64,000 nucleotides of DNA from Bdellovibrio sp. SKB1291214 (GTDB lineage: Bacteria > Bdellovibrionota > Bdellovibrionia > Bdellovibrionales > Bdellovibrionaceae). The position numbers and the translations under genes are program-made. The stretch is taken from contig NZ_CP106855.1 of NCBI RefSeq assembly GCF_002209355.2, positions 1,364,001-1,428,000 on the forward strand, written 5' to 3'. Within the stretch, counting starts at the first letter, position 1, and every line of letters begins with the position of its first letter. The notes beneath the pieces were generated by a model. The model was not told the origin of the DNA and made no database searches. It saw nothing but the letters and a program-made list of their open reading frames with translations. This document shows positions 14,137 through 21,832 of the stretch, piece by piece.

Positions 14137-15375
14137 CTAAAAAGTATTTTTCTCCAAATACGAAATGGTGCTTTTTGCACCTGGCTTAATCATACAGAAG
14201 GTTTCCCAATCCTTCATCAAAACGCGTCTCTTCAAAAGGGAATCTCCTCTCCGATAGGCAGCCTCAGCTTTATCCTTTAAAGTATGTGCCAATGCCGCCT
14301 CCGCAACTTCCCTCGGGTGGTTTGTGAATTCACCCGCCCAGTCTCTAAATGTACTCCGAAAACCATGCGTTGTTACATCATAGCCCATCCGACCAATAAG
14401 TACCAAAAGAGCCATATTTGATAATGGTCTACCAGCTTTATTCGAGGGAAATATATAAATTTCGCCACTACCAATCTCTTTAAGCTTCTTCAATATCTCC
14501 AATGAACGCCTTCCCAATGGAACCCGATGTTCTTTTTTTGCCTTCATTCTAGATGGTGGAATAATCCAGACTTCCTCTTCAAAGGAAATCTCGTCCCACT
14601 TTGCATTTAAGGCCTCTGAAGTTCGAACTGCGTTGAGTATGGTAAACTCTAAAGCCAATGAAGAAACTCCATCTCGCATTCTTAGGTCCTCCATAAACTC
14701 AGGAAGGTCGGCCAATGGAAGTGCTTTATGGTGTTTGATAGGTTGAACCATAGATCTCTTAGGTAGCAGTTTATCAAGCCGCCCCCGCCAACGAGCTGGG
14801 TTGTCTCCTGATCGGTACCCATGAACAGACGCCCAATCCAAAACTAATTCAATACGACTTCGGACCCGGCTTGCAGTTTCGGTTTTGGTTCTCCAAATTT
14901 TGTCTAAACACTCCATGACTGCAGCTGTATCAATTGAATCGACAGATTTAGAACCGACAATAGGGCTGACATATGTCTTTAAGGTATTTGTCCATTGGTC
15001 AGCATGTTTCGCATTTTTCCATCCTGCCCGATGACTTTCGATATAAAGAGCTGCACATTCATCAAAGGTAATTTTCCTTGCGGTATCCAAGGCCCGCTGT
15101 TGGTTTCTTCTGTTTCTTTCCTCGATTGGATCAAGACCGTCAATTAGAAGCTTTCGACAGTCCAAAGACTTGGATCGTGCCTCTGCTAGGGTTATGGTCT
15201 TTACCGACCCCAATCCCATAGAGCGCGATCGTCCATTAAGCATGAAACGAAACAGCCATGACTTACTACCATTTCGACTGACTTGAAGATATAGACCACC
15301 ACCATCAGCGGTCAGGCCCGGCGCCTTAGTGTTTTGAACTTTCAAAGAATTTAATTTTAGCCTTAAGCTTGCCAT
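14137..15375 (-). CDS. P4-type tyrosine integrase
   Basis: The 412-residue protein has an N-terminal DUF4102-type arm-binding domain (about 1-85, GLTADGGGLYLQVS), a SAM-like core-binding domain (about 100-190) and a catalytic domain. The catalytic domain carries R251 (NAVRTSEAL), H337xxR340 (THGFRSTFR), H364 and nucleophile Y374 (AAYRRGD). It integrates the satellite at the tRNA-Ser 3' end. Its start, with AGGAG upstream, lies 160 bases from the right attachment repeat, with candidate arm sites between. Placement at the end away from the tRNA is less usual for P4 types, where the integrase typically abuts the tRNA. Confidence 0.95.
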   Translation of the reverse strand: MASLRLKLNSLKVQNTKAPGLTADGGGLYLQVSRNGSKSWLFRFMLNGRSRSMGLGSVKTITLAEARSKSLDCRKLLIDGLDPIEERNRRNQQRALDTARKITFDECAALYIESHRAGWKNAKHADQWTNTLKTYVSPIVGSKSVDSIDTAAVMECLDKIWRTKTETASRVRSRIELVLDWASVHGYRSGDNPARWRGRLDKLLPKRSMVQPIKHHKALPLADLPEFMEDLRMRDGVSSLALEFTILNAVRTSEALNAKWDEISFEEEVWIIPPSRMKAKKEHRVPLGRRSLEILKKLKEIGSGEIYIFPSNKAGRPLSNMALLVLIGRMGYDVTTHGFRSTFRDWAGEFTNHPREVAEAALAHTLKDKAEAAYRRGDSLLKRRVLMKDWETFCMIKPGAKSTISYLEKNTF

Positions 15376-15385
15376 TCGTTCTCCT

Positions 15386-15405
15386 ACCTACAAACCAACC
15401 GACAA
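15386..15405 (+). promoter_or_regulatory. paired ACCTACAA/ACCGACAA motifs, candidate integrase arm sites (right)
   Basis: ACCTACAA (15386-15393) and ACCGACAA (15398-15405) repeat with a 12-bp period, just upstream of the integrase start. The spacing and ACCNACAA consensus equal those of the pair at 8669-8688 near the other end of the satellite. Confidence 0.55.
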
Positions 15406-15534
15406 AGGGCGGCGAGATTCAATAGAACGGAATGAAACAAATACGGACTTCATTTTCAATGAAATTAAACAAACTTATGTACTTACGATTAAGATAATAT
15501 ATCCTGGGACGCAGTGGGAAGACGCATTGCCGGA

Positions 15535-15553
15535 CTCCCTGTCCGCCATTTTT
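15535..15553 (+). repeat. attachment repeat, right copy (end of the satellite)
   Basis: The 19 bases CTCCCTGTCCGCCATTTTT equal the tRNA-Ser 3' end at 1906-1924. No tRNA surrounds this copy: the sequence to its left is unrelated to a serine tRNA. It marks the return to host chromosome. Confidence 0.9.
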
Positions 15554-15585
15554 TGTAAACGTACCCAAGATAAAATCATATCAAA

Positions 15586-15984
15586 TTAGAACCACAAATC
15601 TTTAACCGTATCGCCATCTGACGGCAGGTCTTCGAACTTATCAAAACCATCGAAGTGATCGATGCGCAGATGTTGGATCTCTTCGGGTTTTTCAACCAGA
15701 CGGAAATTTACCGCGGCCCTAAATTCGCCATTTTCATAGGGCTTATTAGAAATATAATAAGCTAGTCCACCGCAAGTCGTACAAAAATGAAATGAGTTGT
15801 GTTTGTTTGCCCATGCATAGGATGTCGTAGGTCCATCAACTTCAATGCTTGATGGGCTTGCGCCATAGGCCCACAATGCACCATACCTGCGACAAAGCCC
15901 ACAGTTGCATGCCGTGACACTTTCGATAGCGATTTTATATTTCCATTTTACGTTGCCGCAATGACAAGAACCTTGGATCATCAC
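15586..15984 (-). CDS. GFA-family zinc protein
   Basis: The 132-residue product carries the GFA (glutathione-dependent formaldehyde-activating enzyme-like) zinc sites: GSCHCGNVKW near residue 5, CNCGLCRRYG near 27-36 and FCTTCGG near 68-74. Members bind zinc and sometimes glutathione adducts, though most have no proven reaction. It is the first host gene past the satellite. An SRPBCC protein gene lies next on the same strand, 70 bases upstream, and may be cotranscribed. Confidence 0.85.
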   Translation of the reverse strand: MMIQGSCHCGNVKWKYKIAIESVTACNCGLCRRYGALWAYGASPSSIEVDGPTTSYAWANKHNSFHFCTTCGGLAYYISNKPYENGEFRAAVNFRLVEKPEEIQHLRIDHFDGFDKFEDLPSDGDTVKDLWF

Positions 15985-16054
15985 TCACCCTTCCGTAAAA
16001 GGATAGGGTCGCATATTCCAGGCAAGTTTGAAATCATTATCATCAATAGGCCTA

Positions 16055-16453
16055 TTAGCGCTGATTTTCTAAGTAGGTTTTTATTTTATCCCAATTGTAC
16101 TTGCGCCATCCATTTTCAATCGATGGGATCATTTCTTTGGGTACTCCTCGATGAATCAATATAAGTTCAGTGCCGTTCTTGCCTACGGGTTTTAAATTGA
16201 AAGTTGCCATCGAGAATATGCCCTCGGGAAAGCTATGCCCTCTCCATGCTTGGACAATCCTTCTATTTTTAACTAGTTCCACAATTATTCCTGTGGCCTG
16301 ACCACCATAAACTGAAAATGCTGCTCCCGCAGACTTTCCGATCTTGGCTTTCTTACCTGTTAAAGTCGCATATTTTTTGGAGTCCGTAAGCAATCCGTAA
16401 ATCACTTCTGGAGGAGCTTTGAAATGAACTTTTTGTTTTATCGTCTTGCACAT
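16055..16453 (-). CDS. SRPBCC/AHSA1-like protein
   Basis: The 132-residue product has the START-like ligand-cavity pattern: VHFKAPPEVIYGLLTDSKKY at the N-terminus, AFSVYGGQATGIIVEL in the middle, IVQAWRG and a C-terminal amphipathic helix ending WDKIKTYLENQ. Such proteins bind hydrophobic ligands or help Hsp90-type chaperones; the natural ligand here is unknown. It is followed on the same strand by the GFA-type gene. Length and order of elements are normal for the family. Confidence 0.8.
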   Translation of the reverse strand: MCKTIKQKVHFKAPPEVIYGLLTDSKKYATLTGKKAKIGKSAGAAFSVYGGQATGIIVELVKNRRIVQAWRGHSFPEGIFSMATFNLKPVGKNGTELILIHRGVPKEMIPSIENGWRKYNWDKIKTYLENQR

Positions 16454-16543
16454 AATGCCTCCGGTTTAGCAATTATAAATCATTAGATGCACTGGTGCTT
16501 GAAAACACAAGTTAATGAATAGCTCTGTGAAGGTTGGCAGGAT

Positions 16544-17491
16544 TTAAACCACTGAATCTGAAGTTGGCATATCCGATCCGATAATTTTCTTTTTATGTGT
16601 GGCTGGCGGCTGACCGAACAGACGACGATACTCGCGATTAAATTGCGTCACGCTCTCGTACCCAACATGCATGGCACTTGTGGCTGCATCAAGATCCTCG
16701 GTAATCATCAAGCGGCGGGCTTCATGGAGGCGCAAGTTTTTCTGATACTGAATGGGACTCATCGTGGTAATTTCTGAAAAATGGCGATGGAACGTGGACA
16801 CTCCCATATTTGCCATTTTCGCCAAATCTTCAATCGACATTTTTTTTTGAAAGTTGTCACGGATCCAATTTACTGCCTTGCTGACTCTGTTTGTTTGCGA
16901 GCCCAGTTGCGCGAATTGGCGCAAACGATCCCCACTTGGTCCCGATAGCAGACGGTAATAAATTTCTCGCTGAAGAAGTGGGGCCATGATCGAAATATCT
17001 TTTTTTTCTGATGCAAGTATCGCTGCTCTTAACACCGGTTCTAATATGTTTGTGGTGACAGGTCGGATGGCGATCGCCGACTCCGAATGTTCCACTTGTG
17101 TACCAGAAATTTCCATCTCGGCAATGATCGAACGAACCATCTCAAGCTCTAAACGCACGGCAATTCCCATGTATGGAACTTTAGGACTCGCTTTTGCGAT
17201 CGAAATAATTGTGGGCATCTCAATACAGCTTATGAAATAATTTTTCGCGTCGTAATGAACAAAATCTTTGCCAATTAAAACCTTTTTGCGACCTCGTACA
17301 CAAATACAAAGACTTGGTTCATAGATGTGAGCCATGGGGGGAACTGGAGCTATAGTCTTTGCCATACTCAGCCAGGGAATAGGAGTTACGTACGTCTCGT
17401 TGACGGCGGCGAAGTCTGCAATGACCTGATCCAAACGATCCCGAATAGCCTCAAGCTCTTGGGAATGAGATAATTTGGCAACTTTGCTCAT
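16544..17491 (-). CDS. AraC-family transcription regulator
   Basis: The 315-residue product has an AraC_N-type ligand-binding domain (about 20-170, with YEPSLCICVRGRKKVLIG). A C-terminal double helix-turn-helix follows (about 205-300: SIEDLAKMANMGVSTFHRHF and AATSAMHVGYESVTQFNREY). This subfamily often lies next to, and controls, oxidoreductase genes. Here it diverges from an aldo/keto reductase gene across 171 bases, its most probable target, perhaps in response to reactive carbonyls or alcohols. Confidence 0.92.
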   Translation of the reverse strand: MSKVAKLSHSQELEAIRDRLDQVIADFAAVNETYVTPIPWLSMAKTIAPVPPMAHIYEPSLCICVRGRKKVLIGKDFVHYDAKNYFISCIEMPTIISIAKASPKVPYMGIAVRLELEMVRSIIAEMEISGTQVEHSESAIAIRPVTTNILEPVLRAAILASEKKDISIMAPLLQREIYYRLLSGPSGDRLRQFAQLGSQTNRVSKAVNWIRDNFQKKMSIEDLAKMANMGVSTFHRHFSEITTMSPIQYQKNLRLHEARRLMITEDLDAATSAMHVGYESVTQFNREYRRLFGQPPATHKKKIIGSDMPTSDSVV

Positions 17492-17662
17492 ACATTAGTT
17501 CCTTATGTCTTTTTAAACACAATCACGAAAACAAAAGAACGGGAAGTTCCTGCATGGTACTAATTATCAAGGCCGAGAGGATTAGGCAATAAATGAGTAG
17601 GATCAGGCTCACCCTCTGCTGAAGATCCATTTATATTTAATAAGCAGAAAAAAGGAGTTTTT

Positions 17663-18748
17663 ATGTCACTTAATAAATACATCACTTTGGGAAAATCTGG
17701 ATTGCGCGTAAGTCCTTTGGCTTTAGGGACGATGACCTTCGGTGAAGACTTGGGGTGGGGCTCTAGCGTCGAAGAATCCACAAAAATAATGGATCGCTAT
17801 ATCGAAATGGGTGGAAATTTTTTGGATACAGCGAATTTCTATACCAAAAGTCACTCTGAGAAAATCATCGGGGATCATATTGGTCGTCATAAATCTCGTC
17901 GTGACCGCTTAGTTATTGCGACAAAATTCAGTGGCAATCTATATCCAGGAGATCCTAACGGTGGCGGTTCCAGCAGAAAGTCCATTGTCGAACAGGCCGA
18001 AAACTCTCTTCGTCGTCTGCAAACAGATTATATCGATTTGTACTGGTTGCATAACTGGGACGTCCATACTCCAATTGAAGAAACTATGCGCGCGCTTGAT
18101 GACCTAGTTCGCCATGGTAAGATTCGTTATGTCGGCGTTTCCGATACACCCGCTTGGAAAATCGCACAGGCGAATGTGATTTCTAACTTCCGGGGTTGGA
18201 GCCCTTTCATTGGCATGCAGGTCGAATATTCATTACTTGAACGCACCATCGAGCAGGAGCTTGTTCCACTAGCGCTTGAATTTGATATCGGCATTACCCC
18301 GTGGTCTCCCTTGAAAAGCGGAGTCCTTAGCGGAAAATACAATCGCAAAAATGCTGGACAGCAAACTTCTGACAGAGCTGCATTCATAGATGGAATTTGG
18401 ACGGAGCAAACTTTCAAAGTTATCGACGAATTGGAAGCCATCGCGAAAAAACACGACAGCACACCGGCTCGCATTGCTTTGGCATGGGTACGCGCTCAAC
18501 CAGGAGTTACATCAACCATTATCGGTGCACGCCGCATGACTCAACTTGAAGACAATTTAAAGTCTTTGGAAATCAGTTTGTCGAATGATGATTTAAATCG
18601 CTTGGATACTTTGACGAAGCCAAAATTTGGATTCCCTCAAAGTATGCAGCCGATGTTCCCGGCTATTCACAATGGCGGGACATCTGTGAATGGAGTTTCT
18701 GCAGAGTTATCTCCATTCGTCATCGGCAAGGACGATAAACCATACTAG
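17663..18748 (+). CDS. aldo/keto reductase
   Basis: The 361-residue TIM-barrel enzyme has the AKR pattern: LRVSPLALGTMTFG at the N-terminus, FLDTANFY (catalytic Asp and Tyr), VIATKF (Lys) and DLYWLHNWD (His). An NADPH-binding end follows, with TSTIIGARRMTQLEDN. It should reduce aldehydes or ketones in the cytoplasm; the substrate is not evident. It diverges from the AraC-type regulator and is followed by a hairpin terminator. AAAGGAG lies just upstream of the ATG. Confidence 0.93.
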   Translation: MSLNKYITLGKSGLRVSPLALGTMTFGEDLGWGSSVEESTKIMDRYIEMGGNFLDTANFYTKSHSEKIIGDHIGRHKSRRDRLVIATKFSGNLYPGDPNGGGSSRKSIVEQAENSLRRLQTDYIDLYWLHNWDVHTPIEETMRALDDLVRHGKIRYVGVSDTPAWKIAQANVISNFRGWSPFIGMQVEYSLLERTIEQELVPLALEFDIGITPWSPLKSGVLSGKYNRKNAGQQTSDRAAFIDGIWTEQTFKVIDELEAIAKKHDSTPARIALAWVRAQPGVTSTIIGARRMTQLEDNLKSLEISLSNDDLNRLDTLTKPKFGFPQSMQPMFPAIHNGGTSVNGVSAELSPFVIGKDDKPY

Positions 18749-18758
18749 AGAGATCATA

Positions 18759-18788
18759 AAGGGCTAGCTGGCTTAGCTGGCCCTTAAA
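18759..18788 (+). terminator. hairpin terminator after the aldo/keto reductase
   Basis: AGGGCTAGCT (from 18760) pairs with AGCTGGCCCT (to 18784) with one wobble pair, followed by TAAAAT. The U-run is short, so efficiency is uncertain, but the position 12 bases after the stop is as expected. Confidence 0.6.
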
Positions 18789-18848
18789 ATCACTCGAAAC
18801 AGCGTTCTTATTCTTAACTACCGGATGAAAAAGTAGTAAGAAGTAAAT

Positions 18849-19394
18849 ATGACTCAACCAGTTTTCAAATTCCTCTCTTTTCCAGGCAAGATCCATTTAA
18901 TTAAGACAGATCAAGAACTACAGACAGTTGCCAACGCACTAGAGTCTGTTCAAGAATTCGGATTTGATACTGAGACTCGCCCCTCTTTTAAAAAGGGCGA
19001 ATCTTATCCAGTGGCCTTGATACAGCTTGCAACAGAGACCGACGCGTATATCATTCGTCTCAAGCACATTCAGAACTTTGAGGTTTTCAAAAATATTTTT
19101 GAAAATCCAAAAGTGATCAAAGCCGGTGTGGCTATTAGAGACGACATCAAAAACTTGCAGAAAAAATTTTCTTTCACTCCTCACGGATTTATTGAACTTC
19201 AAACTTTAGCTAAGACAAAAAATCTTAAAAATTTCGGTCTAAAGAGTATGACTGAAGAGGTTCTGAACGCCACCATCAGCAAAGGTCCGAAGACCACGAA
19301 TTGGGAAGCCAGTGAACTTACAGAAAAACAGATTATCTATGCCGCAACGGATGCGTGGATTGGATTAAAGCTCTATCAAAAGCTTATGTCTTAA
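18849..19394 (+). CDS. 3'-5' exonuclease, RNase D-like (DEDDy)
   Basis: The 181-residue product is a single DEDD exonuclease domain. FGFDTETRP (about 37-45) provides the first Asp and Glu, IKAGVAIRDDIKNLQ the second Asp region, and IYAATDAWIGLKLY (about 159-172) the YxxxD motif. It lacks the HRDC domain of full RNase D, so it belongs to the short stand-alone type also seen as an accessory to RNA or DNA processing. It is monocistronic by spacing. Confidence 0.88.
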   Translation: MTQPVFKFLSFPGKIHLIKTDQELQTVANALESVQEFGFDTETRPSFKKGESYPVALIQLATETDAYIIRLKHIQNFEVFKNIFENPKVIKAGVAIRDDIKNLQKKFSFTPHGFIELQTLAKTKNLKNFGLKSMTEEVLNATISKGPKTTNWEASELTEKQIIYAATDAWIGLKLYQKLMS

Positions 19395-19553
19395 ATTGAT
19401 TAAATATCACCTCGAGACATTCATATATGACGTTCCCTCACCACCGCAGGTGAATTGGGTCGGTATTTCAGGGGTTTAATCTCCAATGGCTTCAGTTAGC
19501 GTAAGTAAATTTCGATAAGTTGTTAAAGCATTTTGACTGTATCGGAGCGTAAC

Positions 19554-20462
19554 GTGAGCTTTAAAAAACCTCTTCAAGTTCTCCATGTCGATGATTCATC
19601 TATATTGCGTAAGACAGTTGCGCGAAGCATGGAGGGGTTTAAGGAATACTACGAACTCACTCAAGTCGGATCCGTCGATGAGGCATTGGATCTATTGAGT
19701 GCAGGCCAAACATTTGATGTCATTCTTACCGATTGGCAGATGAGTGGAAAAAGTGGTCTCACCTTATTGTGCACTCTGAAAGCAGATCCGAACTATCACT
19801 ATTTGCCTGTTTTCTTTTTGACCTCGGAATACGAAGGCTCAAGTCTGTTGACCGCCGTGACATATGGAGCCGGTGGAATTTTAAAGAAACCCATCACTGG
19901 CGCAGAGATCCATTCTTATCTGACGAAACGTAGATCATTTATAGACGAATCCCATGCAAATAAAGAGAACTCGTTTGTCGCAGATGCTACAGAAATTTTA
20001 AAAAATATAAAGCAAGTCCTTCCTTTAAACAGACAACAAGGTCTTGCCACGTGCTTACAACAAGTGAAAAATCTGAAAACAAAAGCCACCTCTTTAAAAT
20101 GGCCACTTATCGCGGATTATTGTCAAAAAATTGAAGACGCTATTGAGTTAACAATAAAAAAAGAACTGGAACTTCTTTCACCCCTGACGGGACTTGTCGT
20201 CGAGTTTCATTCATTCATCGAAAAATGCGTGAGTGATATTGAAAAAGGAAAGCCTCATCCGTTCTTAACTGAGTTTACAGAAAAGAATCTTAAAAACTAT
20301 CATGAAAACGTAGAGGCAGGATGGTTCGCAGAAAAAGGAAATGAAGATATTTCTGCGGATGGCGTGTTTTTGTCGAACGAGGCCCTAACAGAATTGCGAA
20401 ATCACCTGACGCCTGAAGGGCTTCTCCTCTTAGAAAAGTATTCTAAAAAAAGAAGCGAATAG
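19554..20462 (+). CDS. response regulator with unusual C-terminal domain
   Basis: An N-terminal receiver domain (about 1-125) has the acidic pair in HVDDSS, phosphoacceptor Asp60 in ILTDWQMSG, the switch Thr in LTSEYEG and Lys in LKKPI. The remaining 175 residues are helical and match no output domain I know; they may bind a partner as CheC/CheX- or Hpt-like helices do. I prefer the GTG start at 19554 (GGAG 6 bases upstream) over TTG at 19533. No kinase is adjacent, and it lies alone between the exonuclease and a convergent VOC gene. Confidence 0.85.
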   Translation: MSFKKPLQVLHVDDSSILRKTVARSMEGFKEYYELTQVGSVDEALDLLSAGQTFDVILTDWQMSGKSGLTLLCTLKADPNYHYLPVFFLTSEYEGSSLLTAVTYGAGGILKKPITGAEIHSYLTKRRSFIDESHANKENSFVADATEILKNIKQVLPLNRQQGLATCLQQVKNLKTKATSLKWPLIADYCQKIEDAIELTIKKELELLSPLTGLVVEFHSFIEKCVSDIEKGKPHPFLTEFTEKNLKNYHENVEAGWFAEKGNEDISADGVFLSNEALTELRNHLTPEGLLLLEKYSKKRSE

Positions 20463-20463
20463 C

Positions 20464-20844
20464 TTAATTTTTATCTGGAATACAAACACGGATACGATGT
20501 CCGTCTGGATCTAATGCCACAAAGGTTAAACCAAATACGGCTTTCTTTAGATCCTGTTCAATTTTAATGCCTTGTGTTTTCCACTTATCATGCAAAGCAC
20601 GTACTTGGTCTTCGTCACTGACCATAAATGCCAGTTCTGAGCGATGCCCACTTCCATCGGATACGAAGTCTTTGGCTTGCGTCGACCAAAGACTAAAAGT
20701 TAAGCCATTGGGAAATTGAAAAGCCACATATGTTGGAAAAGCAGCCGCAGGCTTTTGCATAAAAATATTTTCGTAAAACTTCTGACTTGCGATCGGATCT
20801 TTCACATAAAATAGCATGAGATTTGGAACCATCTCCATATACAC
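20464..20844 (-). CDS. VOC-family (glyoxalase-like) protein
   Basis: The 126-residue product shows the paired beta-alpha-beta-beta-beta layout of the vicinal oxygen chelate fold: MLFYVKDPIASQKFYENIF at the N-terminus, ELAFMVSDEDQVRALHDKWK in the middle and VALDPDGHRIRV at the end. Members bind metals or drugs or degrade small molecules, and bleomycin-resistance-like relatives have this length. The substrate is unknown. It is convergent with the response regulator, with one base between stops. Confidence 0.85.
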   Translation of the reverse strand: MYMEMVPNLMLFYVKDPIASQKFYENIFMQKPAAAFPTYVAFQFPNGLTFSLWSTQAKDFVSDGSGHRSELAFMVSDEDQVRALHDKWKTQGIKIEQDLKKAVFGLTFVALDPDGHRIRVCIPDKN

Positions 20845-20940
20845 ATCTCCTTAATAGCAATACCTTACGCTAAAAAATCTTGAAAGATGGATTGTATTAA
20901 ACACGATTGATCTATGACACGAATCCTAGTAATAAGAGTC

Positions 20941-21774
20941 ATGGAAATTGCAAAGTTTGATGTCAGCTACATCGTTATAGCAATTGTTCGGGTTGTGGTT
21001 CTAGCGTATCTGGGCCTTACAATCCTGGCCTATATGTTTCAGGAAAAGATCATTTTCTATCCGTCAGTGCTTCCATCCAACCATAAGTTTAATTTTAATA
21101 GCAAATTTGAGGAGCACGTATCCAAAGTCGACAGCGATGAAATTCACAGCCTTATTTTTCATGCTCCCGATAGCAAAGGCATTATTTTATACTTTCATGG
21201 GAATGCCGGAGCATTAGATGGCTGGGGTGAGGTGGCTCAGGAAATTTCCATGAAGACCTCCATGGATGTGTGGATAGTTGATTATCCAGGATATGGAAAG
21301 AGTACTGGCAAGATATCCTCTCAAGAACAGCTGCTAAAAATAGGTACTCAAATATTAAAGGAACTTAAAGATAGAAATACGGGAAAGAATATTTTCATCT
21401 ATGGACGCTCGATCGGTTCAGGATTAGCGACTTACTTGGGCTCTGACTCCGCGGTTAAGGGTCTGGTATTAGAAACTCCCTATCTCAGCCTCACCGAGCT
21501 AGCGAATAACACCGCACCCTTTTTACCATCATTTATTCTGAAGTATCCCATGCCTAGTAATGAATGGATCACGCAGGTTAAATGTCCCATTTTAATTATC
21601 CATGGGAATCAAGATGAAGTAATCCCATTTTCTCAAGGTTTGGCCCTATCGAAAATACGCGATGACGTGAGACTTGTGGAAATCGACCGAGGAAACCACA
21701 ATGATCTGGATTCATATCCTTTGTATTGGGAGTCCCTCACGAATTTCTTCAAAAGCATCGAGGGCGTAAATTAA
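20941..21774 (+). CDS. membrane-anchored alpha/beta hydrolase (ABHD13/BEM46-like)
   Basis: An N-terminal membrane helix (VSYIVIAIVRVVVLAYLGLT) anchors an alpha/beta hydrolase. Oxyanion motif YFHGNAGALDGW, nucleophile elbow GRSIGSG, acid IHGNQDEVIPF and terminal His in GNHNDLDS are all present, so it should be active as an esterase or peptidase-type hydrolase. The start is either ATG 20914 or ATG 20941; the second has a GAG before it and gives a conventional N-terminus. It is convergent with the secreted protein at 21833, with a shared terminator between. Confidence 0.9.
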   Translation: MEIAKFDVSYIVIAIVRVVVLAYLGLTILAYMFQEKIIFYPSVLPSNHKFNFNSKFEEHVSKVDSDEIHSLIFHAPDSKGIILYFHGNAGALDGWGEVAQEISMKTSMDVWIVDYPGYGKSTGKISSQEQLLKIGTQILKELKDRNTGKNIFIYGRSIGSGLATYLGSDSAVKGLVLETPYLSLTELANNTAPFLPSFILKYPMPSNEWITQVKCPILIIHGNQDEVIPFSQGLALSKIRDDVRLVEIDRGNHNDLDSYPLYWESLTNFFKSIEGVN

Positions 21775-21776
21775 AA

Positions 21777-21812
21777 TAAAAAAGCCGCGGTCGTTGGCAA
21801 CCGCAGCTTCTT
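21777..21812 (-). terminator. bidirectional terminator hairpin
   Basis: AAGC-C-GCGGT (21782-21791) pairs with ACCGC-A-GCTT (21800-21809). On the - strand the stem is followed by TTTTTTATTTT, a good U-run, and it lies just past the stop of the gene ending at 21833. It also lies between convergent genes. Confidence 0.8.
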
Positions 21813-21832
21813 AAATCCGGATTGTGTTCTTA

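Larger units (their letters stand above)
8609..15553. mobile_element. PICI/P4-like phage satellite
   Basis: Reading from the right repeat (15535-15553) the order is: tyrosine integrase, a 197-residue protein, an AlpA-like regulator, a D5/SF3 helicase, a terminase small subunit, a Cro/CI-type repressor, a lipoprotein, a second helix-turn-helix protein and a two-gene cargo. No structural, portal, lysis or large terminase gene is present. Integrase, AlpA, replication and TerS genes without a virion module define phage-inducible chromosomal islands in other phyla. At about 6.9 kb it is short for that class. Paired ACCNACAA motifs near both ends and the 19-bp tRNA repeat support the limits. The helper phage is unknown. 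Confidence 0.8.

Noticed and set aside
8609-15553. Interpretation as a decayed prophage
   Set aside because: All genes seen are intact, and the set integrase, AlpA, SF3 helicase and TerS is that of satellites; decay would be expected to leave some broken virion genes.
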